Source of the DNA: an uncultured Geobacteraceae bacterium
Lineage (GTDB): Bacteria; Desulfobacterota; Desulfuromonadia; Geobacterales; Pseudopelobacteraceae
Assembly: GCA_903875605.1 (NCBI GenBank)
Contig: CAIQWT010000053.1
Coordinates: 1-64,000 of the forward strand
Direction of reading: 5' to 3'
DNA: 64,000 nucleotides
Shown: positions 19,397-29,803 of the stretch, piece after piece
Position numbering within the stretch: position 1 is the first letter of the stretch
Layout of the letters: the number at the start of each line of letters is the position of its first letter
Program-made: the position numbers and the translations under genes
Notes under the pieces: model-generated
The model's input: only the letters and a program-made list of their open reading frames with translations
Databases searched by the model: none
What the model was told of the DNA's origin: nothing

Positions 19397-22300
19397 ATGA
19401 AAAAATACTCAGCTCTCTCCCTTGTGTTGGTAACCGTGCTTTTGCTGCTGACAACCGCATGCAGCAGTTCAAATCCAACTGAGTTAGGGTCTAATAAAAC
19501 TTCTGCAGCAGTAACTACCGGGCGAACCCCGGTTATCGCCAGTTTTGCCCCTTCCTGGCAATTAGTTGGCTACCCTATAACCATTTATGGATTAAACTTT
19601 GATGCCATAGCTGCAAATAATACGGTTATGTTCACTGGCGCCAGCACGCCGGCTATTGTTGCTTCCGCTACTGCTACATCGCTTATGGTTATTGTGCCGC
19701 AAGGTGCAACAGTCGGCCCTGTTTCGGTTTCCTCTACGACAGCAGAAGGGACAGCGGTCACTACGACGAGTTTTGTAGTGAGGAGTTTTACGGACGCTTC
19801 TGCGCCCAAAATTTCCAGTTTTTCACCAAACTTCGGAATAGTCGGCACATCAGTAATCATTGCCGGCACAAATTTTTATACATCACCAGAACATAATATA
19901 GTTACCTTTAATGGCACTCAGGCCGTGGTAACAGATGCGAATGCCACGTCACTCACGGTTAAGGTTCCTGACGGCGCAAATGGTAATGTTACTGTTACAA
20001 CACCTGGAGGGAAGACGGCGATCTCTCCAAATAGTTTCACTATAACTTCACCGGAGGGGGTAAATCCGGTAATAAAAAGTTTTACTCCACTTCGTGGTGC
20101 CGCAGGAGTTACTCAGGTAGTTATAAGAGGTAAAAATTTTGATACTACGGCAGCAAACAACATCGTAAAGTTCAATGGCACAGAAGCCCCTGCTGAAGTC
20201 GTTGCGGATGCAGTATCTGCAACTTCACTTATGGTGACAGTCCCGTTTGGAGCCACTTCCGGGCCGATTACTGTCACAAGCGCAACCGGAGTTGTAGCGA
20301 AATCATCGTCTGTATTTACTATACCGGTTAGGCGGGTAATTTCGAACCTGATGGGCGGCGCAATTCAGCGGACTATGAGTCTGTCCGGCACTTCTCTTAC
20401 TTTTGCAGGAGGTGGCGAGGTGAAAACACTAGTAGACGGAACCGGTGCCGAGGCCAGCTTCACAACTCCTAGAAGCATGATATCTTATGGTAACAGCATT
20501 TTTGTCGCAGATTCCGGAAATAAAGTCATAAGAAAAATTGAAATATCCGGGACAGACGCGGGAAAGGTTACTACCTTGGCTGGATCAAATGTCGCTGGTT
20601 CGTCAGACGGGACTGGATTAGCGGCAAGCTTCTCTTCTCTGGGGGGTATTACTACAGACGGAATCAATCTGTATGTTTCTGACAGTGGCAATAATAAAAT
20701 ACGGATGATATCGCCTCGAGCCGGTTTTTTACTCGATACAATGACTGCAAACGATGCAGTTGTTTCGACTTTTGCCGGTTCCGGTTCTATGGGGTCAAAG
20801 GATGGGACAGGTCCGGTCGCCACGTTTAACAGTCCGAACGGAATAACCACAGATGGCACTTCCCTATTTGTTGCAGATGGCTCCAACAAAATTCGAAGGA
20901 TCGATATTACTTCGCGCGCAGTGAGCCTACTTGCAGGGTCTGGTGCATACAGTTCCAAGGATGGCATCGGAAATGCGGCAAGTTTCTTTCGACCACAAGG
21001 CATCTCTTTTGTTAAGAATGATTCGGGCTCCTTCCTTTTTGTTTCTGATATCGGTTCCCATGTTGTCCGGAAAATTGATGTCAAGACGGGCTCTGTGACG
21101 ACTTTTGCTGGTACAGGCACGGCAGGTGCCGCAAATGGAACCGGGGCAAACGCCAGTTTTAGAGTTCCTATGGATATTGCTCTAAGCTCAGATGGCTCAT
21201 TTCTTATTGTGGCAGACGCCGGCAATAATACTATTCGCCAGATTGAACTCTTAAGCGCAAACGTCACGACTCTTGCGGGTTCAGGAACTGTTGGGTTTGC
21301 TAATAATGCTGATGCGCTACTGGCAACATTTAGCCAACCCAACGGAATTACCACTGTAGGAGCAGATGTTTTTGTGTCAGATACCGGTAATGGACTTATA
21401 AGAAAAATATCAGGAGGAGTTGTTTCCTTATTTGCAGGTAATGTTTCATCCACTGGTACAGTCAAAAACATAGGTACTAGCGCTACTTTTAACTTCCCGT
21501 ATGGAATCACTTCTGATGGGGTCAACCTGTATATCACCGAATCAGGGGCAAACATGATCCGCAAAATTGAAATCTTGACAGGAAAAGTTACCGTGCTTGC
21601 AGGGAGCAGCTATGCCGGTTCAGGTGACGCTACTGGTATTTCAGCAAGTTTCAATCATCCAATGGGAATAACTACTGATGGCAGTTATCTCTATGTTGCT
21701 GATGCCGCAAGCAATAAAATTCGGCAGATTGAGTTGTCCAGCGGAATTGTTACAACAATTGCCGGTTCCGGCGCTTACGGATCAAATGACGCTTCTTCTA
21801 ATGGTACGGCTGCTTCATTTAGCCAGCCACTCGGTATAACTACTGATGGCACTTACCTCTATGTGGCAGATACAGGTTGTAATAAGATCAGAAGGATTGT
21901 AATCGCCACTGGATCTGTAAGTACTATTGCCGGTTCAGGAGCTGTTGGTGCAACTGACAATATTGGTGTTTTGGCAAGTTTTAAAAATCCAGCCGGCATT
22001 ACAACCGATGGAACTTATTTGTATGTTGCAGACACCGGAAACAACAAAATCAGAAAGATTGATATTCTGACAAGAGAAGTCACCCAGTTTGCCGGTGCAG
22101 GTGGTGACTACTGGTATAATGATCTTTACGACAATGTAGCCAACGGCACGTGGATTGGTGGCGCTGCAAACTTTCACAATCCTACAGGAATCACCACGGA
22201 CGGTACAAATCTTTATGTTGCGGATGCTGACAATAACGTGATTGTTAAGATTGAAATTTCTACTAAAGCAGTTTCGGTACTCGCTGGTTCTAATGCTTTT

Positions 22301-22420
22301 GGCTCCTCTGACGGGACTGGAACTCGTGCCAGTTTTAGTCAGCCGGTTGGGATTACGACGGACGGAACAAATTTGTTTACTACGGAATACTTAAATAGTT
22401 TGATAAGAAGAGTACAATAA
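19397..22420 (+). CDS. Lipoprotein with three IPT/TIG domains and an NHL-repeat array
   Basis: LLTTAC lipobox; three IxSFxPxxGxxGTxVxIxGxNF domains; repeated GITTDGTYLYVADTGNNKIRKI...VTTLAGSGxxGxxDGxGxxASF. Confidence 0.87.
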   Translation: MKKYSALSLVLVTVLLLLTTACSSSNPTELGSNKTSAAVTTGRTPVIASFAPSWQLVGYPITIYGLNFDAIAANNTVMFTGASTPAIVASATATSLMVIVPQGATVGPVSVSSTTAEGTAVTTTSFVVRSFTDASAPKISSFSPNFGIVGTSVIIAGTNFYTSPEHNIVTFNGTQAVVTDANATSLTVKVPDGANGNVTVTTPGGKTAISPNSFTITSPEGVNPVIKSFTPLRGAAGVTQVVIRGKNFDTTAANNIVKFNGTEAPAEVVADAVSATSLMVTVPFGATSGPITVTSATGVVAKSSSVFTIPVRRVISNLMGGAIQRTMSLSGTSLTFAGGGEVKTLVDGTGAEASFTTPRSMISYGNSIFVADSGNKVIRKIEISGTDAGKVTTLAGSNVAGSSDGTGLAASFSSLGGITTDGINLYVSDSGNNKIRMISPRAGFLLDTMTANDAVVSTFAGSGSMGSKDGTGPVATFNSPNGITTDGTSLFVADGSNKIRRIDITSRAVSLLAGSGAYSSKDGIGNAASFFRPQGISFVKNDSGSFLFVSDIGSHVVRKIDVKTGSVTTFAGTGTAGAANGTGANASFRVPMDIALSSDGSFLIVADAGNNTIRQIELLSANVTTLAGSGTVGFANNADALLATFSQPNGITTVGADVFVSDTGNGLIRKISGGVVSLFAGNVSSTGTVKNIGTSATFNFPYGITSDGVNLYITESGANMIRKIEILTGKVTVLAGSSYAGSGDATGISASFNHPMGITTDGSYLYVADAASNKIRQIELSSGIVTTIAGSGAYGSNDASSNGTAASFSQPLGITTDGTYLYVADTGCNKIRRIVIATGSVSTIAGSGAVGATDNIGVLASFKNPAGITTDGTYLYVADTGNNKIRKIDILTREVTQFAGAGGDYWYNDLYDNVANGTWIGGAANFHNPTGITTDGTNLYVADADNNVIVKIEISTKAVSVLAGSNAFGSSDGTGTRASFSQPVGITTDGTNLFTTEYLNSLIRRVQ

Positions 22421-22478
22421 AAAAACTTGATCAACAATACCTACTAATCTCAATACAATTAAATCAGAATTTTTACTC

Positions 22479-22508
22479 GGGGTAGACAGTTGATGTCTGC
22501 CCCTTTTT
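22479..22508 (+). terminator. Intrinsic terminator after the repeat-protein cluster
   Basis: GGGGTAGACA-GTTGA-TGTCTGCCCC-TTTTT. Confidence 0.8.
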
Positions 22509-22653
22509 AGGACCAGTAACTTATATCCGAGGGCGGATCACGTGAAATAATATTGTGACGTCACCGGTAATTCTGATAAGGTTAGATCTACCGTAAACAG
22601 GGCGCACACAGATTTTAACGTAACAAAATTTAGCAATATCGCCGGAGGGCAGC

Positions 22654-23427
22654 ATGCATGCACTGTACAATATGATATTCGGCTTTGCTCCATTTCTGAT
22701 TATAGTATTCGGCTGGCTTGTTAGCTGCCTCAAGGTAGTTAACGAGTACGAACGGCTTGTGGTATTCACGCTGGGTAAGGTGAACAAAGATCCGAAGGGA
22801 CCAGGCCTGGTTTTCGTTTTTCGGCCATTCCAGACTGCCGTTCGCATTAGCCTGCGTACCGTAGTGCTTGATGTGCCGAGCCAGGACATCATTACTCGCG
22901 ATAACGTAAGCCTGAAGGTCAGTGCTGTCGTCTATTTTAAGGTGCTGGATGCCAAACAGGCCATTCTCGGCGTGGAAAACTATAACTATGCAACCAGTCA
23001 GATAGCACAAACCACTTTACGATCCATTCTTGGGGAGGTCACACTGGATGAGTTGCTTGCGGATCGCGAAAAACTGAGTCTGAGACTGCGGGAGATCATC
23101 GATTCCTCCACAGAGCCGTGGGGCATCCAGGTTTCCGCAGTTGAGCTCAAGAGCGTGGATCTTCCCGAGCAAATCCAGCGTGCCATGGGCAAACAGGCCG
23201 AAGCTGAACGAGAAAAACGCGCTAAGGTTATTGCTGCAGAAGGTGAGCTTCTAGCTAGTAGACAATTACTGGAAGCAGCCAATACGCTAAGCCAGAACCC
23301 TGCCGCAATGCAGATGCGTTATCTTCAGACCCTTACAGAAATAGCAGTGGAGAAGAATAGTACCATAGTGTTTCCACTGCCCATCGAACTGATGAAGGTT
23401 TTTGAAAAGCTCGGTGAAAAGCCTTAA
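22654..23427 (+). CDS. SPFH/Band 7 slipin (stomatin-like) protein
   Basis: Single N-terminal TM; VNEYERLVVFTLGK...GPGLVFVFRPFQ...DVPSQDIITRDNVSLKVSAVVYFKV. Confidence 0.93.
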   Translation: MHALYNMIFGFAPFLIIVFGWLVSCLKVVNEYERLVVFTLGKVNKDPKGPGLVFVFRPFQTAVRISLRTVVLDVPSQDIITRDNVSLKVSAVVYFKVLDAKQAILGVENYNYATSQIAQTTLRSILGEVTLDELLADREKLSLRLREIIDSSTEPWGIQVSAVELKSVDLPEQIQRAMGKQAEAEREKRAKVIAAEGELLASRQLLEAANTLSQNPAAMQMRYLQTLTEIAVEKNSTIVFPLPIELMKVFEKLGEKP

Positions 23428-23435
23428 ATTACCGA

Positions 23436-24353
23436 CTAAATATCATAACTTTTTGAAGGACATGCGACGATACAGGAATCACAAAGCCCAATGCATGGCT
23501 CGATATGGACAAGGATGTGGCTGTGCGCGAGCCGTTTTTCGATGTCAGCAGAGATTTGATGACTGAGTTTATGACCGATCTCAACTGTCATTAGCTTTGG
23601 AACGACCAGGTGCATATCAATATGCCTTATGTGACCTGACTTACGGGTACGGAGTTTATGGTATTCCAGAAAATGACGGGAATGTTCCTGCATTACGGCA
23701 TGGATGACCGCTTCTTCATCATCGGGAAGTTTGATGTCAAGAATGTGAAAAAAAGCATTCCTAGTCAGGTCATAGGCGGCCTTTAGAATCAGGCAGGCCA
23801 CTGCAATAGCAACAATAGGGTCCAGAATGGCTATGCCGGTCAGCTTAATAGCTGCTAGGCCTGCCAGCACTCCGACGGAGGTATAGACGTCCGTACGCAG
23901 GTGCATGGCATCCGCCTCAAGAGCCACAGAATCGGTTTTTATGGCGACATTCAGCAGGTGTCTGGATACAAGATAGTTGGCAAGCGCCGAAATACACATG
24001 ACCACGGCACCCACCCCGAGGTTTTCTAGCTCTACGCCACCTTTAATGAGTTTTTGAACCGCATCCCAGATGATGTAGAGTGCCGCACCAAAAATAAGTA
24101 CAGCCTCAATTGTTCCGGCAACATTTTCTATTTTGCCATGCCCGAAATGGTGTTCATCGTCAGCTGGTTTGCCCGATTCCCTTACTGCAAACCACGCTAT
24201 AATTGCTGCAATCAGGTCAATGCCAGAGTGGACAGCTTCTGAAATAACACTCACTGACTGCATCATGATTCCAGCAGTCAACTTGATTATTATCAGGACG
24301 CAATTTGAAAAAATGGACAATTGAGCTGCCCGGGTTTTTTCTCGGTTTACCAT
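23436..24353 (-). CDS. Cation diffusion facilitator family transporter
   Basis: SVISEAVHSGIDLIAAIIAWFAVRESGKPADDEHHFGHGKIENVAG; multiple TM; LEADAMHLRTDVYTSVGV. Confidence 0.93.
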   Translation of the reverse strand: MVNREKTRAAQLSIFSNCVLIIIKLTAGIMMQSVSVISEAVHSGIDLIAAIIAWFAVRESGKPADDEHHFGHGKIENVAGTIEAVLIFGAALYIIWDAVQKLIKGGVELENLGVGAVVMCISALANYLVSRHLLNVAIKTDSVALEADAMHLRTDVYTSVGVLAGLAAIKLTGIAILDPIVAIAVACLILKAAYDLTRNAFFHILDIKLPDDEEAVIHAVMQEHSRHFLEYHKLRTRKSGHIRHIDMHLVVPKLMTVEIGHKLSHQISADIEKRLAHSHILVHIEPCIGLCDSCIVACPSKSYDI

Positions 24354-24569
24354 GTTCTCGCCTTCATTTCAGGATGCATAAGATTCGCTTAACCCACAGA
24401 TATAAGGTTGCGGATAACTGTAGGAACGATACCAGCTGTTAAAAACTTTCGCTTATATATATGACGTTTGCTGTATTAGCACAAATAAGGCATAGTTTCG
24501 AAACTTATTTATAGTAAAAAAACATGACAAACGAAAATTCCACAACGCCTTGTCCTCAGGAATATATCT

Positions 24570-25085
24570 GTGAGTGTCAGTAAATCGGCTGTGCCTTTGG
24601 TGCTAAAAAAGTTAGGTAAAGGTTCTCGTGGAGAGTGGTATCTTGCCGTTCAGGCGGTGTTGTTTTTGTTACTGGTTGCCGGGCCGTTTATATTCCGGTG
24701 GATATCCGCCTGGGAGTTTAAGGGCTCATGGTTTACTTCTCTTAGCGGTTCTGCTCTATTCTTTGCGGGTATTATTATTGCCGCGACCGGTGTGATCAGC
24801 CTTGGGAAAAATCTCACTCCGCTACCGCTGCCCAGAGAAAATTCGGCTTTAATAGTAACAGGTGCTTACCGATACGTGAGGCATCCTATTTATAGCGGTA
24901 TAATCTTTATGGCTTTTGGCTGGGCATTATGGCGACATAACTGGATTACGGTAGGTCTCGCCTTGCTGCTGTCAGCATTTTTCGATATTAAGTCACGTTT
25001 TGAAGAACGTTTACTGCAGGCTAAATTTCCCGCATATATGGAATACCGGAAGCGGGTGCGGAAACTGCTGCCATTTATATACTAA
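24570..25085 (+). CDS. Isoprenylcysteine carboxylmethyltransferase-like integral membrane protein
   Basis: LIVTGAYRYVRHPIYSGIIFMAFGWAL...EERLLQAKFPAYMEYRKRVRKLLPFIY; GTG start. Confidence 0.83.
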   Translation: MSVSKSAVPLVLKKLGKGSRGEWYLAVQAVLFLLLVAGPFIFRWISAWEFKGSWFTSLSGSALFFAGIIIAATGVISLGKNLTPLPLPRENSALIVTGAYRYVRHPIYSGIIFMAFGWALWRHNWITVGLALLLSAFFDIKSRFEERLLQAKFPAYMEYRKRVRKLLPFIY

Positions 25086-25451
25086 GGACGCATTCCCGAT
25101 AAAACAAAAAACCAGATACCGATTGTTGACTTATTATGTTTATTTTTCGGGACTCTCCCGGATTGGAGCTGATGACGGTTAGAGGCTAAAAACCGCTTGT
25201 AGTCCGTACTGAAGACCTCCGCACTGAATGTGCGCATAGAGTGCCTTTTAGCAGGCAGAATATAATCAGAACTTTCGGGTTGCTTTATTTATTTTGCCTG
25301 CGTAACATTACGCGGTTTAAAGTGTCAAAGTTCCGGTCGTATCGCCAGTTAAACAGTGATATAACTACGCAGTCTAGGGATATCGGCGCAAAACAGTCTG
25401 GCGGTATTTAGTTACGAATGCACTACAATAGCGGTACGAGGAGAATATAAA

Positions 25452-26543
25452 ATGGATGAGCAACTTCAAGCAACGCCAATCTGTGGTCGGCATCGTGCCT
25501 TACAGGCACTGATGGCACCTTTTGGTGGTTGGGATATGCCGATTCAGTATGAGGGGATTATTGCAGAGCACAATTGGTGCCGCACCCAGGCTTCGCTCTT
25601 CGACATCTGCCATATGGGAGAATTCATTTTCCAAGGTGATTTCGAAGCCGACGGTCTGGAGGATGTTTTTACCTTTTCGGTGAATACGATCCCTGTCGGA
25701 CGCTCTCGCTACGGCTTTCTGCTCAACGAGCAGGGTGGCATCATTGATGATCTGATCGTCTTTCGTCTGGCCGCAGACAAGGTGATGATCGTGGTTAACG
25801 CCGCCACTGCTCCCAAGGACTTTGCCGCTATTCAGGGGCGTCTGCAGGGTGGTGAGTTTACGGATATTACTGCTGCTACCGGCAAGCTGGATCTACAGGG
25901 GCCGCTTTCCCGTTACGTTATGGTTGAAGTGTTTGGGGAAGAGGTTGCCACAATTCCCTACTTCAAGTTCATTACTATAAATATTCTCGGAGTTGAAGCG
26001 ATTGTCAGTCGCACCGGTTATACCGGCGAGTTGGGCTATGAAATTTTCATTCCGTCTGAAAAAGTTTGTGAACTCTGGGATCTGCTGCTACAGGATGAAC
26101 GTGTCAAGCCGGCCGGACTGGGAGCGCGCGATGTGCTGCGGCTTGAGGTCGGCTATTCTCTTTACGGCAGTGATATTGACGAAGAGACTACGCCTCTTGA
26201 GGCAGGGTTGGAGGGTTTCATCAACTTTGACAAGTCCTTTATTGGTAAGGATGCGCTGCTGCGCCTGAAAGAAAAGGGCGTTTCCCGGAAAAAAGTGGCT
26301 TTTGAAGTCACCGGTAGACGTTCGCCGCGTCATCATTATGATATTTGCTCCGGTGGAAAGATCATCGGCAACGTGACCAGCGGCGTGTTCTCGCCTATAC
26401 TTGGCAGAGGCATCGGCATCGGCTTTATCAATCCTGAATTGACCGCGACAGGAACGCCACTGACCATTAATCATGAGCGGGTAACTATGGAAGCAACCGT
26501 CTGCGAACTGCCGTTTTTCAAAGGCGGTTCGGTTCGGGCGTAG
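25452..26543 (+). CDS. gcvT: Glycine cleavage system T protein (aminomethyltransferase)
   Basis: PFGGWDMPIQYEGIIAEH...SLFDICHMGEF; SRTGYTGELGYEIF; GLGARDVLRLEVGY. Confidence 0.95.
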   Translation: MDEQLQATPICGRHRALQALMAPFGGWDMPIQYEGIIAEHNWCRTQASLFDICHMGEFIFQGDFEADGLEDVFTFSVNTIPVGRSRYGFLLNEQGGIIDDLIVFRLAADKVMIVVNAATAPKDFAAIQGRLQGGEFTDITAATGKLDLQGPLSRYVMVEVFGEEVATIPYFKFITINILGVEAIVSRTGYTGELGYEIFIPSEKVCELWDLLLQDERVKPAGLGARDVLRLEVGYSLYGSDIDEETTPLEAGLEGFINFDKSFIGKDALLRLKEKGVSRKKVAFEVTGRRSPRHHYDICSGGKIIGNVTSGVFSPILGRGIGIGFINPELTATGTPLTINHERVTMEATVCELPFFKGGSVRA

Positions 26544-26597
26544 CAACAAAAACAACTTATAAGTAATTTAAAATCACATAACAGGGAGGAAGAAACT

Positions 26598-26969
26598 ATG
26601 AGCATGTATTTTACCAAGGAACACGAGTGGGTTAAAGTTGAAGGTAATGTTGGTACGATGGGTATCAGTGATCATGCCGCGCATGAACTGGGTGACATTA
26701 CTTTCGTGGAATTGCCGAAAATCGGCGCCACTGTAAAGCAGTTCGGTGTACTGGGAAGTATCGAGTCGGTTAAGGCCGCCAGCGATATTTTTGCACCGGT
26801 CTCTGGCAAAGTGACAAAGATCAATGACGCGTTGGACCTGGCTCCAGAAGCTGTTAATGAGGGCGCTGAAGATGCCGGCTGGATGGCTCAAGTTGAAATA
26901 GCCGACGAGTCAGAGCTGAAGAACCTGATGACACAGGCGCAGTACGACGACTACCTAAAAACATTGTAG
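26598..26969 (+). CDS. gcvH: Glycine cleavage system H protein
   Basis: 123 aa; lipoylation site region GSIESVKAASDIFAPVSG. Confidence 0.96.
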   Translation: MSMYFTKEHEWVKVEGNVGTMGISDHAAHELGDITFVELPKIGATVKQFGVLGSIESVKAASDIFAPVSGKVTKINDALDLAPEAVNEGAEDAGWMAQVEIADESELKNLMTQAQYDDYLKTL

Positions 26970-26983
26970 GGAGATAATTTTAT

Positions 26984-28330
26984 ATGAATGACAGCCATTA
27001 CTGTCCCCACACACCGGAAGAGATTGCAGAGATGCTCTCTGACATTGGAGTCGCCAGTGTTGAAGATCTTTTCTCTCCGATCCCTTCTGAATTGCGGGCT
27101 ACAACCTTTAATATTCCTCCCGGCATGTCCGAGTTCGAGACGTTTAGCAGGATGCAGGCAATTGCAGGGGAAAATAGACAAGGAATGATCAATTTTATCG
27201 GTGGTGGTTTTTATGACCATATCATTCCGTCTGTGGTAGACCACCTGTCCGGTCGTTCCGAATTTTACACTGCTTATACCCCGTATCAGCCGGAATGTTC
27301 TCAAGGTACCTTGCAGGCGCTGTTCGAATACCAGACAGCCATCTGCCGCCTTACCGGACTGGATGTTTCCAACGCCTCGCTCTACGATGGTGGCACAGCA
27401 TGTGCTGAGGCAGCCATGATGGCGCTGCGTGTGACGGGTCGCAACAAAATAGTTATAGATGGCTGCGTAAGCCCCTTTTCACGGCAGGTACTAAAAACCT
27501 ACCTCTTCAACCTGGATGTTGAAGTTGTTGAAATTACGCCTCTCGACGGATTGCTTAACCGTGCTGAACTGAATAGCGTACTGGATGACAGTGTTGCTGC
27601 TGTACTGGTACAGAATCCAAATTTCTTTGGTGGTATTGAAGACTTCACGCCTCTGGCGGATCAGGTTCATAGCGCCGGGGCTCTTATAATTGCCTCAGTG
27701 TATCCGATCTCACTCGGCATACTGAAATCTCCCGGCGAAATCGGGATTGATATTGCCGTAGGTGATGGCCAGAGCCTGGGAAACCCTCTATCTTTCGGAG
27801 GGCCCTCATTCGGCTTTATTGCAGCAAAAAAAGCTTTTATCCGTAACATGCCTGGGCGAATTGTCGGCGAGACTGTCGACCGGAACGGCAAGCGCGGCTA
27901 CGTATTGACGTTGCAGGCTCGCGAACAGCATATCAAACGCCACAAAGCAACTTCAAATATCTGTAGCAACCAGGGACTTTGCGCCCTGCGCGGATTAATC
28001 TTTCTTTCCTCGGTCGGTAAAGAAGGGCTTGCCGATCTGGCTGTCTTGAACCGTGATAAGGCCGAGTACGCCAAGGAACAGTTGTCAAGTCTTCCTGGGG
28101 TGTCGGTGTTGCAATCTACAGTCACCTTTAACGAGTTTACACTTTTCCTGCCGAAAAACGCTGATGGTGTGGTTGCCTCTCTACTAGAACATGGGATTGC
28201 CGCCGGAGTGCCGCTGGGACAGTATTACGAAGGATCGGAGAACTGCCTGGTGGTAACTGTAACCGAAAAAAGGACAAAAAAGGAAATTGACATATTTGTC
28301 AAGGAACTGGAGGTGGCGCTATGCAACTGA
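26984..28330 (+). CDS. gcvPA: Glycine dehydrogenase (decarboxylating) subunit 1
   Basis: [19 protein letters not shown]...[25 protein letters not shown]. Confidence 0.95.
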   Translation: MNDSHYCPHTPEEIAEMLSDIGVASVEDLFSPIPSELRATTFNIPPGMSEFETFSRMQAIAGENRQGMINFIGGGFYDHIIPSVVDHLSGRSEFYTAYTPYQPECSQGTLQALFEYQTAICRLTGLDVSNASLYDGGTACAEAAMMALRVTGRNKIVIDGCVSPFSRQVLKTYLFNLDVEVVEITPLDGLLNRAELNSVLDDSVAAVLVQNPNFFGGIEDFTPLADQVHSAGALIIASVYPISLGILKSPGEIGIDIAVGDGQSLGNPLSFGGPSFGFIAAKKAFIRNMPGRIVGETVDRNGKRGYVLTLQAREQHIKRHKATSNICSNQGLCALRGLIFLSSVGKEGLADLAVLNRDKAEYAKEQLSSLPGVSVLQSTVTFNEFTLFLPKNADGVVASLLEHGIAAGVPLGQYYEGSENCLVVTVTEKRTKKEIDIFVKELEVALCN

Positions 28331-29769
28331 TCTACGAACAATCCACCCCTGGTCGTCGCGGCGTCAAGCTGCCGGCATCCGATGTTCCTGCCGCCCCCGC
28401 CCTGCCGGCGTTTCTGCTCCGCACAGAAAAAGCCGGTCTGGCTGAAGTCTCTGAACTCGATCTGGTAAGGCATTTTACCAACCTTTCGCGACGCAATTTT
28501 TCAGTGGATACCAACTTCTATCCGCTCGGTTCCTGTACCATGAAATACAACGCCAAGGTGCTGGAAAACGCTGCTGCCCTGTTTGCGCCCTTCCATCCGA
28601 TGACAGCGCTGCTGCCTGGTGGCGAGGATTTCTGCCAGGGAACGCTGGGCATGCTGTACGATATGGGGCAGATGCTGGCTGATATCACTGGTATGGATGA
28701 AGTCACCACCCAGCCGCTGGCCGGAGCCCATGGCGAGATGACCGGTATAATGCTGATTGCTGCTTATCACGCTGCCAAAGGGAACAAAGCAAAAAAGAAA
28801 TATGTGGTTGTACCTGATTCATCACATGGTACCAATCCCGCCTCGGCTGCAATAGCCGGATATGAAATTATTACCGTACCGACCGCTCCCTACGGTGACA
28901 TGGATCTGGAACTGTTTAAGAAGGCAATGACTGACGAAGTGGCAGCGGTCATGATGACCTGCCCCAACACACTTGGCCTGTTTAACCCTCACATCAAGGA
29001 GATCAGCGACATTGCCCATTCTCATGATGCTCTGATGTACTACGACGGCGCCAACCTGAACGCTATTATGGGCAAGGTCAAGCCGGGAGACGTCGGTTTC
29101 GACGTCATTCACGTCAATCTGCACAAAACCTTCGGTACTCCACACGGCGGCGGCGGTCCAGGTTCCGGTCCGGTAGGGGTTAAGAACGCTCTTATTCCGT
29201 TTCTGCCACAACCACGTATTATCATGGACGAAGATGGCAAACTGCTGCTGGAAACTACCAATCCCGGGACTATCGGGCGTACGGCAAACTTCTTCGGTAA
29301 CTTCGGGGTGATGGTAAAGGCATATGCCTACATTATTATGCTCGGCCGCGAAGGATTGATTCAGGTTTCTGAGCAGGCGGTGCTGAATGCCAATTACATC
29401 AAGGAAAAGTTGAAACCTTACTACAATCTTCCATACGACATGATCTGTATGCATGAGTGTGTTTTTTCCGCATCAAAGCAATTGGAGCATGGTGTTCACG
29501 CCATAGACATCGCCAAATTTTTAATTGATAAAGGATATCACCCTCCTACTGTATATTTTCCGATGATAGTCAAGGAGGCAATCATGATCGAGCCGACCGA
29601 GACCGAGAGCAAAGCCACTATGGATGCTTTTATCGAGGTGATGATAGAAGCGGCACAAACAGCCGAAAATAACCCGCAGGCACTGCTTGACGCACCTTTA
29701 ACTATGCCGATATCGCGGCTGGACGAAACCAAGGCTGCCCGTGAGCAGAAGGTCTGCTGTATTGGTTGA
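28321..29769 (+). CDS. gcvPB: Glycine dehydrogenase (decarboxylating) subunit 2
   Basis: [13 protein letters not shown]-lysine region [25 protein letters not shown]; start overlaps gcvPA end. Confidence 0.95.
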   Translation: MQLIYEQSTPGRRGVKLPASDVPAAPALPAFLLRTEKAGLAEVSELDLVRHFTNLSRRNFSVDTNFYPLGSCTMKYNAKVLENAAALFAPFHPMTALLPGGEDFCQGTLGMLYDMGQMLADITGMDEVTTQPLAGAHGEMTGIMLIAAYHAAKGNKAKKKYVVVPDSSHGTNPASAAIAGYEIITVPTAPYGDMDLELFKKAMTDEVAAVMMTCPNTLGLFNPHIKEISDIAHSHDALMYYDGANLNAIMGKVKPGDVGFDVIHVNLHKTFGTPHGGGGPGSGPVGVKNALIPFLPQPRIIMDEDGKLLLETTNPGTIGRTANFFGNFGVMVKAYAYIIMLGREGLIQVSEQAVLNANYIKEKLKPYYNLPYDMICMHECVFSASKQLEHGVHAIDIAKFLIDKGYHPPTVYFPMIVKEAIMIEPTETESKATMDAFIEVMIEAAQTAENNPQALLDAPLTMPISRLDETKAAREQKVCCIG

Positions 29770-29803
29770 GATGCGTTTTACTCACTGAAACAAAGATGCC
29801 ACC

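Noticed and set aside
20485-21564. 359-aa minus-strand ORF
   Set aside because: Antisense to the clearly coding NHL-repeat gene; low-complexity translation driven by the repeat, no domain recognised
25086-25451. Possible glycine riboswitch upstream of gcvT
   Set aside because: Expected by context, but no recognisable conserved core was seen; a covariance search is needed
28822-29454. 210-aa minus-strand ORF inside gcvPB
   Set aside because: Antisense shadow ORF, no recognisable motifs
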